Assembly (NCBI RefSeq): GCF_949628215.1
Contig: NC_134278.1
Span: 46,130,191-46,194,190 of the forward strand
Source: Phalacrocorax aristotelis
Lineage: Eukaryota; Chordata; Aves; Suliformes; Phalacrocoracidae
Direction: 5' to 3'
DNA: 64,000 bases
The notes under the pieces were generated by a model. That model saw only the letters and a program-made list of their open reading frames with translations, had not been told where the DNA came from and did no database searches. The position numbers and the translations under genes were made by a program. Of the stretch, positions 1-13,239 are shown piece by piece (position 1 is the first letter of the stretch; every line of letters starts with the position of its first letter).

Positions 1-3000
1 ACTTCTGCATGCCCTGCTCTCAGAACCACTTTTGCTTGCTTGAACAATCCAAGTCTTCCTAAAACAAGACAGTCAGGTATCTTTGAGACCTCATTTATAA
101 ATCCACCCTCTCTTTCTCACCTTAATGATCGTATTTTGACGTATTAGTTGTTCTGGACTGGAGGTGAATCACTTGAACGAGTTAAGACCTGTCTTCCATT
201 CATAATCTCTGTGGCCAGTCCACAGACCACTGGTGTGTCTGTAACAGTGTTGTCTTCATAGGAAGGCTCCTTAATAAGCTTGTGGTTTATACAGAAAACC
301 AGACTTAATTTCCAGTACCTTTAACAGTGACTCCAAGCAGCGTAACCCAGGAGGGCAGAAAGACTTTATTACACCCGTAAATCATGTCCACATGGGGGTT
401 TTGTCAGTTTAGTGGTATCACTAGTCCTGCTAGTCAAGCTGTGCAGTGGTGCCATGGGCAGTCATGTGCAATACTTGGTTCAGGGTGTCAGAAGTATTTA
501 CTCTTAAAAAGATGGTGTTAATCTACCCTTGCAGATTGGGGCATGCTTTAAATGTCTTGGCCTTGGGTTTTTACAGCATCCCATGGAATTTTTCTGATGT
601 AAAAACATTTGCCCAGGCTGAATGATCAGGATGCAGGAGCAATTCTCTTGGCTTCAAATTGCAAAAACTTCCTTTGTTCCAGACTTACAGTTTTAGAGAG
701 AAAGGATGCCCTGGCCATTTATCATCAAATGTCAAGTTAAAATACTCAGTTGTAACTGATTATTATGACAATCATGTTCTGTAGGTTTGGCTATAGATTT
801 CACACAACATGATAGCAAATGGACATAATGAAAAATGGATATGGCAGAAAGTGGATATGGCAGACCAGGACAGTTAAAAAGGACAAGTCCAAAGCTGCTG
901 TGCTTTGCCAGGGCATTCTGATAGCAGAAGGTATCCCCAGACCTGACCAGTTGTTTAGCGACTGGTCATTAAGTGGGATGAAATGTAGTAGTGTATGATC
1001 AAATGTGCAGTGTTCTTTGCAGCTGTGAGACAGGTGTCCCTGTCTTACAGGTTTATTGTTACAATCTGCTCAAATCTAAATGTTCATTTCATATGTCATT
1101 GAAATAATTACCAGCCTTTTCCAATATTTACTTTCCCATATTTTTAGGAACACTGAGGTAAGTCTTCTGATCCTCCACAGTACAGATTAGCTCTTATTCT
1201 GACAACACTTGTTCCATCTGTTGCTGAACATAGTTTGCTTTTCATAAGGTCTGAATTATTATTAGGATTTCTTTTCACTTCACCAGCTTACACTTTTCAA
1301 CTGGTTGCATATATTAGCACAAATTAATTTTGTAAACTGTCTTTCTTTGGCTAATTTGTTTTACCTCGTAAATCTGTAATAGTACACCTCATTTGCCCCA
1401 TGGTACAAACAGCTCAGCTGTCTTCACAGAAGTCTAAATGCTGTGACTGACCAGCCCCACCTGCTGAAGGAGGGAGCCCTGCAGAACCTGTGGGCTCTGA
1501 AGCACATTAAGCAGCTCCACTGAAGTCATATGTGTAACGGTAAGCATATGCTTAAATTACTTCTTGGAATTGTCCCAGAAAGTTCAGTACTTTGGAAGAC
1601 CAAATCCAGAGCATTTTGGTTTACACCACACAGGTGAACAGGAACAGCTGTGGGGCTGCAGAATGCACAAGCATTTGCAGTGTTGATCTTAGCTCCTGGA
1701 GGCACTTACACTTTCTATAGGGAGCCTGGGTGAAAGATAGAAGGAGGGAGGGCAAGCCTTTTCCTTAACCTGGCTTCCAGGAACAGAAAATCAGAGAAAC
1801 TGCTGTCATTGCCACCACTGCGGTCATAAGAAGGGACCCTAAACTGTGATCTGGCCCTTAAAATTACATCCTCCAGTTGACAGAGCTTCCTCTCCAATCT
1901 AGCTAATCAGTAAACTTAATGCTGGATCCCACTAAGTGTGGAAGAGGCCAAGATGTGCATATATTTTCTCTCAAAGAGCTGCAGAAAAGGTAATAGTAGA
2001 TTTTTTTCCAACCAAATAAATATTTCAGTATTCAATGTAATATTTATAATGCTAACATGTTGTATTAGTCTGTTAACTCAAGACATTTTTATGGGCCAGG
2101 CAGAGGGAAGACTATCTCATATTCATTGATGTGATCGTGCAATGGGGAGGAGGCAAAGGCCAGAAGTGTTTGACTTTTGCAGGCTGGTTGTACCTAACAT
2201 TGGACCTCCAGAAACTGTGGACTGATTTTCAGGTGTGTTATGCTGAAACTACTGCTTTCCATGCAATCTAATATTTTCTCATTAATCATGTATTTCTTAG
2301 TCTAGGCATAGCTAGGTTTTTTTCCTTTTTTTTCTTTTTTTTTTTCTTTTGAGTAGGTCCTGACCCACAGCAGAGTCTCTTAGAGATCATAATAAATAAT
2401 AATAAATACCAGTGTAAATCATCAGCTATTAAAAATCAAGCTATTTTTACTTACCTAACCACTTAAAAAGTGCTTGCTTATTTCTAGGCGTCCAGGTGAA
2501 AAGGATTGGCATGTTTCTTCTCCTGTTACACTTCCATGCACCTAAATTCATCCATGCAAATGAAAATATATAAAAAAATATTTTGAATGTACTTCCTAAA
2601 TTTGCATTTCATGCAATACATTTTGTCAGTTAAAAACAATTATTTTATGCTAGACAGTAGAGTAGTTCATTTGAACCACTGGATTTTTTGTTGAGTAGAT
2701 TCTTCAAAGCTATTTACTTGATCTTTTTTATGTGCATGCTGAAATGCATTTCACAAAGTGGCACGCAATGTTATAAGATCTGCTTTCCCAAGCTTAATTC
2801 CAATCCCAGACTTCAAGGATCAAATGTTTCGAGCAGATAAGAAGTCAGTTTTTGTTTTGTTAACTAGAGTTTTTCAGGACCCAAAAATTTGCTTAAAAAA
2901 AGTTAAATCACTGTAGCCATTGTATGATCATGCCTGCATAATTAGTATAAATTCTCTCGCACTGTATTCTGTTCTATTCTGATTTCAGTGCCATCAAGAT

Positions 3001-4445
3001 AGCATCTGAATGCTAATACTGCAGTAAATGGCATAATATTTAGTACATATGGGTAGTCTATACATGTTCTACTTACAAGTAGACATATCAGGCGTGATTC
3101 ATCTAATTGAATGCTGTGTATGTGATGCATGTGTGTAATCTGAATGGGCCCCTTAGACTTTTATAATCAGTGGAAGAACAGTAACAGGGTATGATTCATC
3201 TCATTCTAATACAGATGTCTATAATAAATCATATTAATTGCCCCAGACATAGATTTTCCCCTCCTTAGCTCTAAAGGTCATCAGAAGGATGACAAAACCT
3301 TATTGCCCATTTCACCACAAATCTTCTACTGCACTATGTTAAATTATATGTTGGTGAGGCATGAAATAACAAATGGTGTCTTGGTTCAAAGTGCAGTGCT
3401 GCTTCTCTAGGAGCAAACAATATTTCCCAGTGTTACTGACTCTGAGTAGTAGTTTGAATAGACCTTTTAATACAAATAGGATCATTCCAGCAATACAGTA
3501 TGAATTGACTTATGGCCAGGTATTATATCAGGTTACCTATAAAATATTGCTGAGCTGCAGCTGAGAATAAGCTAAACACTTGCATTCATTATTGCTGTTG
3601 GTCACCCTTTTATGGGGCACGACAGCCTGGTTCAAGTCTGCTGCGTAATGGTGGTCACAAGCTAAGGATGGCTTTCCCATACCCCTAGGGGAATGTTGGC
3701 ATTGAATTACAAATTCAGGTCTCGTTGGGGAAAATTAAGTGTTTAAATAGTGTTTAAACATAAAGTAGAAGAGGCAGACTCCCTTCCTAAATCACTTGAT
3801 CCCATCACAACAGATCTACATACTTGAAGATTGGGACTACACCAAGGTTTTTCAGAGATTACTGAGTGCTCATCACCAGACTGTTCATTAGTGTTGTTTG
3901 CAGCTTGCACCCACTGAAAATGTCATTGCAACTTGTTTCTTTTCCAAGAAACAGATGGTATTTTTCAACAGAAAATAATTCTCAACATTTTGGGAAATTC
4001 TTCTAGTAAAACAGAACAGTTCTTCAACCTACAGAACATTTTTACTTTATTGGAGTTTTGAACTGGATCCCTGAAAATACTCTAGTTTTTGAAACGTTTT
4101 CTTTCATGTTGATTATTGGAGAAAATGGCTGGTAACTTAGATAGGTGGCTGCACCGTGAGCTTTGCCTATGCAAAGGATCCTGCAATGCAGAAGATGAAT
4201 GCTCAGAAACTTGTAATATCCGTCTCCCTTAAGATGTATAAACTGGGGGCTAAACTCACAAAAAATAGATCTGCAAAGAATTTCTAAAACTGTACTATGC
4301 TGCTTTTCTATTTATTTAGACGCAGCTCTGATAGGTGGCTAGTTATCTTATGAAAAGTGAATTAAATGTACTGCCACAGTGTTATATTTAAAAAAGCTCA
4401 TATTTCAGAATTAAATATTGAAACTTAGAAGAAAGGTTACTAAGA
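1..4445. other. Intergenic, no recognised gene
   Basis: This is AT-rich unique-looking sequence. The open frames on either strand are under 64 codons and show no known motif. A T-rich run lies at 2319-2350. On the MCHR2 strand this is downstream of the gene. Confidence 0.7.
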
Positions 4446-5542
4446 CACAGAATCGCAGAATGGTAGGAATGGGAAGGGACATCCAGAGATCACCGTGTCC
4501 AACCCCCCTGCTTCAGCAGGTACACCTACAGCAGAGGGCACAGGAACGCATCCAGGCGGGTTTTGAACATCTCCAGGGAAGGAGACTCCACAATCTCTCT
4601 GGGCAGCCTGTCCACTGCTCTGTCACCCTCACAGGAAAGAAGTTTTTCCTCATATTCAGGTGGAATTTTGTGTGTTCCAACTTGTGCCCATTGCCCCTTC
4701 TCCTGTCCTTTGGGCACCACTGAAGTGTCCGGCCCCATCCTCTTGACACCCACCCTTTAGATATTTACAAGCATTGATAAGATCCCCCCTCAGTCTTCTC
4801 TTCTCCAGGCTGAACAAACCCAGGTCTCTCAGCCTTTCCTCATAAGAGAGATGCTCCAGTCCCCTGGTCACCTTTGTAGCTCTCTGATGGACTCTCTCCA
4901 ATAGTTCCCTGTCCTTAAACTGGGGAGCCCAGAACTGGATGCAGTACTCCAAATGTGGTCTCACTAGGGTGGAGTAGAGGGGCAGGATAACCTCTCTCGA
5001 CCTGCTGGCCACACTCCTCTTAATGCATCCCAGGACACTGTTGGCCTTCTTGGTCACAAGGGCACATTGCTGGCTCAGGGTCAACCTGCTGTCCACCAGC
5101 ACTCCCAGGTCCTTCTCAACAGAGCCACTTTCAAGCAGTTCAGCCCCCAGCCTGTACTGGTGCATGGGGTTGTTCCTCCCAGGTGCAGGACCTTGCACTT
5201 GCTTTTGTTGAATTTCATGAGGTTCCCCTCGGCCCAGCTCTCCGGCCTGTCCAGGTCTCACTGAATGGCAGCACAGCCTTCTGGTCACTCCTCCCAGTTT
5301 TGTACCATCAGCAAACTTGCTGTGGTTACACTCTGTCCCATCATCCAGGTCATTGACGAATATGTTGAACAGGACTGGACCCAGCACAGACCCCTGGGGA
5401 ACACCACTAGTGACAGGCCTCCAACCAGACTCTGCTCCATTGATCATGACCCTCTGAGTTCTGTTGTTGAGCCAGTTATCAGTCCACCTCACTGTCCTCT
5501 CATCTAACCCACACTTCCTTAGCCTGCCTATGACATTTTCAT
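4446..5542 (-). mobile_element. CR1 LINE fragment, 5'-truncated, with decayed reverse transcriptase
   Basis: On the minus strand the 3' terminal region ends at about 4446 with the usual ATTCTGTGTC-like tail. The upstream portion reads as the C-terminal half of the CR1 ORF2 protein. It shows an RT palm segment ([21 protein letters not shown]), then FADG where the catalytic FADD is expected, then a frameshifted stretch, and then the conserved [21 protein letters not shown] and RRLRGDLI blocks. A second frameshift follows [17 protein letters not shown]. It is about 1.1 kb long with the 5' end lost, and it is non-functional. Confidence 0.92.
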
Positions 5543-8500
5543 TTGTGCTTTTTGCTGGAGGTAGTTGGGTAAATACACAAAGTTACATTATGCTGTAAAA
5601 ATATAGTGAAAAGGAGGAGTTTCTGCTAGAACAGAAAAATAATATGAATTTCGCTCAATACGCTGTATCAGAGAGCTGGTTGTTAAAGTAGTGTAGAGAC
5701 CAAAAAGCATAGTGAAAGTCTCCAATGAGCACAGTCTATGCTGCTACAGCTGGACTAGAGAGGGTACTTGTGTTAGTCCAGTTATACTTGTAACACATGC
5801 CAAGGTACAGGCAAACTCTAGTGAACATGGTGCTCACAAGGACGTGTGAGGAAATGCCAAGGAGTGTGTACATTTTTTCAAAACTTTTATTACAATTCAG
5901 CAATTAATTTTTTCTCCTCCAAAATCAGATGGAAAAATCGCAAGGTTAAGTGTTTCATTGATGCAATTGTAGATTTATAAGGATTAGGCCTTTAAGTCCA
6001 AATCCTTATGGGTTTCTTGTATGCAGAATCCTGAATGAGATGGAGAAAAGTAAACTTATTTTTCTTTCTGCTTGTATAGTTTTACTTCCAAAGCAGCAAT
6101 ATCACTATTTCGGTAGTTAAATTGCTTTTTTTTTTATCCACACAGATCAGAAGGCGTACAAAGCAGTACTGAAAAAACCAGGCCTTCCCCTCCTCTCATT
6201 TTCCTTTGTGGCACTAATGCTTACTGAATTTTTAGACTATACATATAAACTTTAGACAAAATGGCTTATGTCCCAGGAATGCAACTGTTAGTTCTCTCTC
6301 CAGCTGAAAGCAAGGATTTAATTTATTTTTTCTGGTTTGTGAGACTTAACCCCAATTTATTTAAATAGAGCAGATTATGAGACTATTCAAGTTACTTTTG
6401 TTCTCTCTTGCTGCTGGTCTAATGAATGGCAGCAGTTAAAAGCACCACTAATGAAAAAATTGGAAAAAACCCTCCTCAAGTTTAAATGAATACATTTGTT
6501 CTTAATTATTTTCTTTCTCTATTTTCCCTCTTCCTTAGTGAAAATGATTTCAAGGAGATGGTGTTCTTATTCTTCAAATACTGAAGAATTGCATCTTCCT
6601 CCTTGCTTTGTCTTATCTACTCTCTACTGTCCTCTGCCATGATTTCTGAATCACAGAAAAGGAGAGGGAGATGAATTTTGGGGGCTGAAACTAAGAAGGA
6701 GAGAGCTGAACTGGGTGAGAAGGCATTTCTTTACTCCCTTCCCAGACCCCAGGGAAGGGTGCCAGCCCCTGGCTCCTTCCCTGACCAGCCCTGCCAAATC
6801 CTGGTGCTTTTGCCCATCTCCAGCGCCCATCTCATATTCCCAGTTCAGAAACCCTTTGCCACTCCTTGATGGCTGGAAGATACACTAGGAAGGACTGTCT
6901 ACCTGGGGTGTTTAATATTGTTTGTCCTCACTTGTGCTCCTCTCCCTACCCCTCAGTGACATTGCTTTTAACTTCTTGACAATATGGGCCCTATTTCAAA
7001 ATGATCTTTCTCTGAGGTGTTTGTACATGAAGGAATCAGGAAATCCAGGCTTACAAACATGACTTTTGTTTTGATCCCACATCTTAAGCCAGACAAATGG
7101 ATTGAAATCTGGTCAGATGCATCTTTGCTCAAATGTCAGCTTCATCTCACTTATTTGCTAAAGTGATGGGTACAGGGTTAAGTGTTCTCATTCCTCCCAC
7201 TTATCTTGTGGCTCCAGAGCTGGCAAAAGCCCCTCCAAATCTCAAACCACACAGGAGACAAAGCATATCACAAAGGTTTCATATCACAAAGCGAAGATAA
7301 AGTTTCATTTTCTTCCAGGAGTGATTTACAAAAAGCGAAGGAAATAATTCTGATATTCTCCTTTCTCTACAGGATACCAGTAGATATGCCTGTCAAAGTA
7401 TTCAAACATACTCCTAAATCCAGATGAATTAAATAGTCAGAAGCTGGTGTCTAAGTATTCTGCTGAATCAGAGCTGCAACTACAGTATATTTAGAACAGA
7501 CAATATTTGCAATATTCAGAAATCTATTTTTCTAAAATGGCTGTGTCCACAGGAAGGTAAAGGACATCTCTACACAGTCTGTAACATGATTTATAACCAC
7601 TGAGAATATCACTGCTCAAGTAAACAAGTGCAGAGACATTGTTATACAAATCCCATGTGGAAAGAATTCTTTAAAATAAATACCTAATTGAACCAAAATA
7701 TCAGAAATACTTATGAAAGAATGAAGAAACCATTACTTCTGTTTTAAAGACCTTATTAAAAATACTTTTACTAAGGCTTTTAGTAGTTTTTACCTTTCAG
7801 TACAAATGGCCTAAACAAAACACAAGTATGATAGTCTTTATAACCCTCCTCTTACTTAGAGTATTGTATGAAAAAAACATATGGATGAAGTTTAAAGCTT
7901 AAGCTGAGACAGAATTTGTTGACCTAAACTGTTCATACAATTACGCTGTTACTTTCAGAGGTGCTTCTTTTCAGTTTGTAGGGCAGGACACCCAATTAAG
8001 AAAGAGTTATTATCTCATGTCTAACCAAACAGAGAAAAAAAGTTGGTTTTTTATTTAGCGTCAGGAACAGGGTTGGGTCATTGTTAGCAACACGATGAAG
8101 GTTCATTATTATGAAGTCAATCTGCATAAGGTCAAAACTAGAGCTTCCTTCAGTATCAGAGGCCTTTCTGGTGTACATCCTACAGGTTTTGGAGACTAAT
8201 TCCAATTACATCCTTTGAAATGGGAAAGTACAATGGTAAGTAATGGTTCTCTGAACTTCACCTTCCCTAGAGCAATGGAGAAGGTAGCCACCTACAATAG
8301 TGTGGCATGGTCCACGTTAGAAGGCATCCTCTATCTGGTGAGGCAGTTCATACCTGGACACAGCCTCTCCTCTTTCACAGTGTGTGAATAGAGAACTTGT
8401 GGCACAACAGCGTGTCCAGTGGCAAACAATACGTGAACAAAATGAAGACCGGCTAGTTCCTCCTGCATGGGAAGGCAAGACACCACTGATAATTAGGAAA

Positions 8501-10740
8501 AAAAAAGGAACAAAACACACCAAAAAATGGTTATTTTATGAAACTCATGGCCTTTTTGGAATGAACAAACAATTCAAGAAAGCTCATGCAGTGTGTTCCT
8601 TTCATTTTTCCGGTTTTGCCGGTGATGCCATAGAAACTAATTTCCTCTTCCACACAGTCCTGCAAAAATGCGGGTGAAAGTTTAAAAAGTCTAATTTGAG
8701 ACATAATGTGGTTGCAACCTAATCAATTTGAATGTTGGGGTCCAGGCATTACACCTGTGGTTACAGATCCTTGGACCTGTGGACTCCCTGAAGGTCATAT
8801 ACAAAGTTCTTTGGCAGTTTACGTATTTCTACTAAAAGTCTAGGAATAGGCTTTCCTTTTTTCTGCTTCTTTCAAGGACTCTGAAGACTCTAAGACAGGT
8901 TTTCACAACACCTCATAGGAATGGAGGAGAAACGGGAGTGTGCACTAGCAGAAGCTCCTCTGAAGTAGTGTGATCCCAAGCTCTGTCTCCTAAGAAACCC
9001 TCAAGTCTAATGTTTAAAATAATAATAATGTATGTGCAAGACTGGTTAAATGATTGTGGTGATTGTCATTACCCGTGGATCAACACTAGGACACACATAG
9101 TTTAACTGAATTACTGAACCGTAAACACACTTTTAGCTTTACATAATACACTTAACTGTGTGGAAATGTTCCCCGCAAATATTCAAATATGCAAATGTGT
9201 TGCATGCACAAACAAATGGGAAATCACTGCATTACTGAGGTTGCTGTTGATTTGGATGGTGCTGATTCCCTTTGAAGGGCCACCCAGGTAATGCTGATTT
9301 TCTTTCAAGGCAGGAAGGAGCTGACAGACTGCATGAGGGACAGAAGCCACTACTGCTTTACAGCGGCATGGCCACGATAGAGGATCCTGGGGCAAATACA
9401 TATATGGGTATAAACTCAGCCCTTTGAAATCCAGCTCCAGGAAATATTTCTGAAGGCAAGAATAGTCTTCCTGTTGTATTCCTCAACAAGATGACCTCTC
9501 AAGTGCTAATTACGTTGGCGACTATTTCCAAACACTTACCTGCTAGGAACTGCACACGGTCGTCATCTCTTTTCCCTCTGCCTTTAAGTTGAGTATGCCC
9601 TGTAAATTCATCTCTAGATGGTAGTGGCATTTGGACAGAAGGTTTGGGCCCCAGTATCACAAATCACATAGTCTCATGCCTATGTTGACTTCTGTGAGAC
9701 TATCTACATGTTTAAAATGCAATAAGTCTGTTAAGTGCTTTTACTGGATAGGGAATGCTGCATATATCATACCATTACCAGCTCCTAAGCTATCCAATTT
9801 CACTTAGGCATCCAGTTTGCTCATGCAGCCAGTGTTTGGGCTGGATGATGGGATTACAGTATTCATCATAATGTATGTAACAGGTGATACATTATTAAAT
9901 CCCAAAGCTTTGACATTTAATTTTCTGGAAGCAGTTTCAGGTCCACAGTGTTCTGGAGAACAGTAAGGGTTGGCTTCCTGGTGGTTTGGAGTCTCTCAGC
10001 TGGAACGCTCTGATTTAATCACTGAATATTCTCCCCCTCAACTTATTAGCATAAGTTCAAATACAATAAAAGCTTAAAATGCTGAACTGGATATTGGTTG
10101 CAGCACAATGTTGATAGTCCTGATCAAAAATGTTGCATTTTAAACAAGTGTTACATGCAAAATAAATTAAAAAATTATCTGAAGGTATGAGTGTACCCCG
10201 TACCCGTACACAGATACTACTCAGTAGATTCCAAGTATCTCAAAAGAAACTTTTTTAAATTATAGTTTTGTGTAGCTTATACTCATGTGTGATGATGCAG
10301 TGGCGAAACTACAGAGAAAATACATATCACCAGCAGGGATATGATAGGCCTCAATGTTCCAGTTTGATTCTGGCAATATTTCACCTTTACATGGCCTTCT
10401 ATAGTTTTTCCCTAGACCCACAATAGCATTCTTCCTTCAGATCCAGATTTTCTTCACCAGTACTATTTCAACTAAAAGACATACTAAACCAGCTACTTTT
10501 CAGCTTTTAGAGTTATTTAAAATCCAATATGATTGTAATATCTTAATTTTTCCCCATATCTATAGGCTTTTTTATTTTCCAATGAACTGCTTATTCTAGA
10601 ATACATAATCAAGATCAGATGTTCCAAAAATTGGAGAAAAAGAGTTATTTCTATCATATTCCTTTATCGACTTTCATTAACATAGAGGATTTAGTAACTA
10701 GTAAATAAAATTTTGAACATTTACGCAAATTTCTTTGAAA
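5543..10740. other. Intergenic, no recognised gene
   Basis: There is no recognisable coding sequence or repeat. The longest frame (97 codons, plus strand, 8384-8677) has no family resemblance that I can see, and its lysine run comes from an A-rich stretch. The composition is ordinary. Confidence 0.65.
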
Positions 10741-10805
10741 TAGAATCATAGAATCGTTAAGGTTGGAAAAGACCCTTAAGATCATCGAGTCCAACTGCTA
10801 ACCTA
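10741..10805 (-). mobile_element. Short CR1 3'-end fragment
   Basis: The 65 bp begin TAGAATCATAGAATCG and continue with GGTTGGAAAAGACC and ATCGAGTCCAAC, which is the reverse complement of the last bases of a CR1 element. It is a severely 5'-truncated, dead-on-arrival insertion on the minus strand. Confidence 0.85.
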
Positions 10806-12916
10806 TAATATATCTGTTTTATTTTCAGGTACAGATAGTTAAAGGAATATGGAGAAGGTGAGAAGACCCCTGAACTGTAAACTATTTTATTAGTGTCCTA
10901 CACATGAGGACATTCACTGTCCTGTCAACCTTGCTGTTAGGATAATTTTGTGAAGTTGTGCTTCTGTGGTTCTGTTTCGCATAGTGATCTGCTTTGATTC
11001 AAAAGGCCAGGTAAAGCGAAAAAAAAGGGGGGAAAAGAAGAAAAAGAGCTGAAACCTATAAAGTCACAGTTGTAACTCAGAAGTGACATATGCAGACACA
11101 GATTGGAACAGTAAGCTAACAAACTTGCACTTAGCAGGGCCATATTTTGGTAATACTTGATAAGCCACTTTGTGTGCAGACCCTTAATCAATCAATCAAT
11201 CAATCAATCAATTAATTTTAAATGACAAGGCCTGCAGGTAGAGATAAGACTTTTAATAGACTAATTCATACAGCTGGGAAAAGTTGACAACCTTTTCAGA
11301 TCTGAACAAACCCTTACATGTTGAAATCTTACCATTTTGCAGCTGTCCCGTGGGGTTTCATGACGATATTTCCTCCACTTGTAAAGATTATCTTATTTCC
11401 TTATACTCCTATGGTTACAATAACACCATCACAATTGTGTTATGAAGCATTTTCTTTGTCAAGCTTTGGCTTTACGCTATGAATATTGATTTAAAACCCT
11501 TTAAACTCCTTTTTCTATATGTGTGAGGTCCTATGGGACTGGCAGATGTCACGTGACGGCAGGAGAAGACAGGGCAGTATCTCAATCCACAGTTTGGGAA
11601 TGTGCAGCCCAGCCTTCTCCTGGGAAATATGTTTTCTTCTTTCCTGTGTCATGGGTCCTGTAGTGGGTTGGCAGATCACAGAGCGGGATCACGATGACCT
11701 CCATGGTGCTGCAAATAAAAGAATAAAAGGTCCATTTGGGATGGGACAAGATAGGAGCTAACTGCAAGTGTGAGGAGGAGTATCCTAAGTGTTTCAGATT
11801 CATCAGGTCTCTGAATAACAAGAATATTCTAGCCGTAAAACCTCTGGTCCTAGTGAAATATTGTCTTTACTCAATAAAACGATAAGTGAACTGCTGAGGT
11901 AAGTGAAAGTAGTCTGAGAACAGAACATGATGCAAATAAAGACACAGTGTGGTGAACACCAAAACTGTGAACATCTCTCAAGAGCATCAGATTTTCCAGT
12001 AGAATTTTTTTTCACCGATTTTCTGTATTAGCTGGCAAGGTCCTAATAATATCACTTGATTACATCCTACTACTAGAAATCTTGTGGATTAAGTGTTGAC
12101 AACAAGCTTTCTTCCAGCCCTCTTGAAATAAGTGAGAGTGCATACTGGGCAAACACCAAGTTCCTCTTGGCACTCGTAGTGAAACCAGTACTGAGCTCTT
12201 TCAGGACTGAACACCCTTCTTGGGGCTGTCTTGGAAGCAGGGATTTTGAGAAAAGAGAAGCAAAGACATATCCCTGAAACATACAGTTATTTTTAAAACT
12301 TAGTTTTAATAATTTCCAGTGACGCACATTGTGAATTAACTTCTTTGTTTGCAGGGACATGTACAAAGTTTAATTCAAAAGTAGTCTTCCTCTGAAAGGG
12401 CCTTTTATGTCTCTCCCCTGCCTTTAATAGCTGCAGAAGCAAGTGCCAGATGAGACAGCTGTAGATAGGATAAAAATCAATAGTTAGTCCCTTCTGAGTC
12501 ATCAGTAACTAAGTCTCTTTTGGTCATTAATTTACAGTTTCCATGTCTTCACACAGTGTCAGATCCCAAATGCCTGCCACAGTCGTTCTATCTTCTTACT
12601 ATCAGAGGACTACAGTTTTTTAAAATCCACTTTTGTCTCTATACATTTGGTTCATCTATGTACAAATCATGTAAAAAAAAAAAAAGCAATGGCACAGTAA
12701 CAAAGAATATTTTTGCAGAGAATCCCTCCTCTAGAAGCTCTAACCTTTCACAGAGCAGTGCAGATCCTCTTACATCAGCTTGACACCGGTGCAATTCCAG
12801 CAACAAACCCACTTCTGAGTTACACTTTCATGAAGGAAGTGAAATCAGGCCTGTCTACTGCAACTGATAAAATCTACACATAGAAAATGCATTTTTCTTG
12901 GAAGAAGACCCTCCTT
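10806..12916. other. Sequence 3' of the MCHR2 stop codon
   Basis: Part of this should be the former 3' UTR of MCHR2. Apart from a weak ATTAAA on the minus strand at 12310-12305, I see no clear polyadenylation signal. An (AATC)n repeat lies at 11.19 kb and a poly-A run at 12673-12685. Frames are under 100 codons and without motifs. Confidence 0.55.
11186..11214. repeat. (AATC)n microsatellite
   Basis: Six to seven AATC units (TCAATCAATCAATCAATCAA) lie in downstream intergenic sequence. Confidence 0.9.
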
Positions 12917-13239
12917 TCAAAAACTTGACTTGAGGGTGCTTTCAATGATGGTGACATCCTGTTCTGCCATCCTGACTGCCACATATGTGCACCTCTGGAG
13001 ATGCTTCTGGAAGTTCCCACTAAGTAGGATGTAGAGAACTGGATTAATGCTGCTGCTGGCATAGCTGAGGCATATGGATATGTAGTAGCTAACATAGAAG
13101 GTCAGAGTTGGCTGAGAAACCTGAAGATTCATGAGCTGGATCCCTTGGAATGGGGCAGTGCTTACCACAAACACTGACCAGAGCAAGCACCATCTTAGAG
13201 AGCCTCATGACTCTTTGCCTGGGGATACTGGTGGTCTAA
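12917..13239 (-). pseudogene. MCHR2: MCHR2 last coding exon (ICL3, TM6, TM7, C-tail) with stop codon and frameshift
   Basis: The acceptor is TTCATTTTGTAG. The first base completes the split codon and the next codon is TAG (13238-13236). The same frame then reads [19 protein letters not shown], clearly ICL3 and early TM6 of MCHR2. At about 13178-13174 the frame shifts by +1 (or -2). The new frame reads [18 protein letters not shown], the [21 protein letters not shown] core of TM7, [14 protein letters not shown], and a C-tail ending STLKSSF before TGA at 12919-12917. TM6-TM7 and the tail are therefore well preserved but not in one frame with TM1-TM5. The shift is not in a homopolymer, which makes a base-calling error less likely. 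A possible ATTAAA signal for the minus strand lies at 12310-12305, but I give it little weight. Confidence 0.88.

Noticed and set aside
8384..8677. 97-codon plus-strand frame
   Set aside because: No recognisable family, no nearby splice or promoter evidence, and partly built on an A-rich run.
12673..12685. Poly-A run considered as the tail of a processed pseudogene
   Set aside because: The sequence upstream shows no recognisable coding or transcript homology and no target-site duplication.
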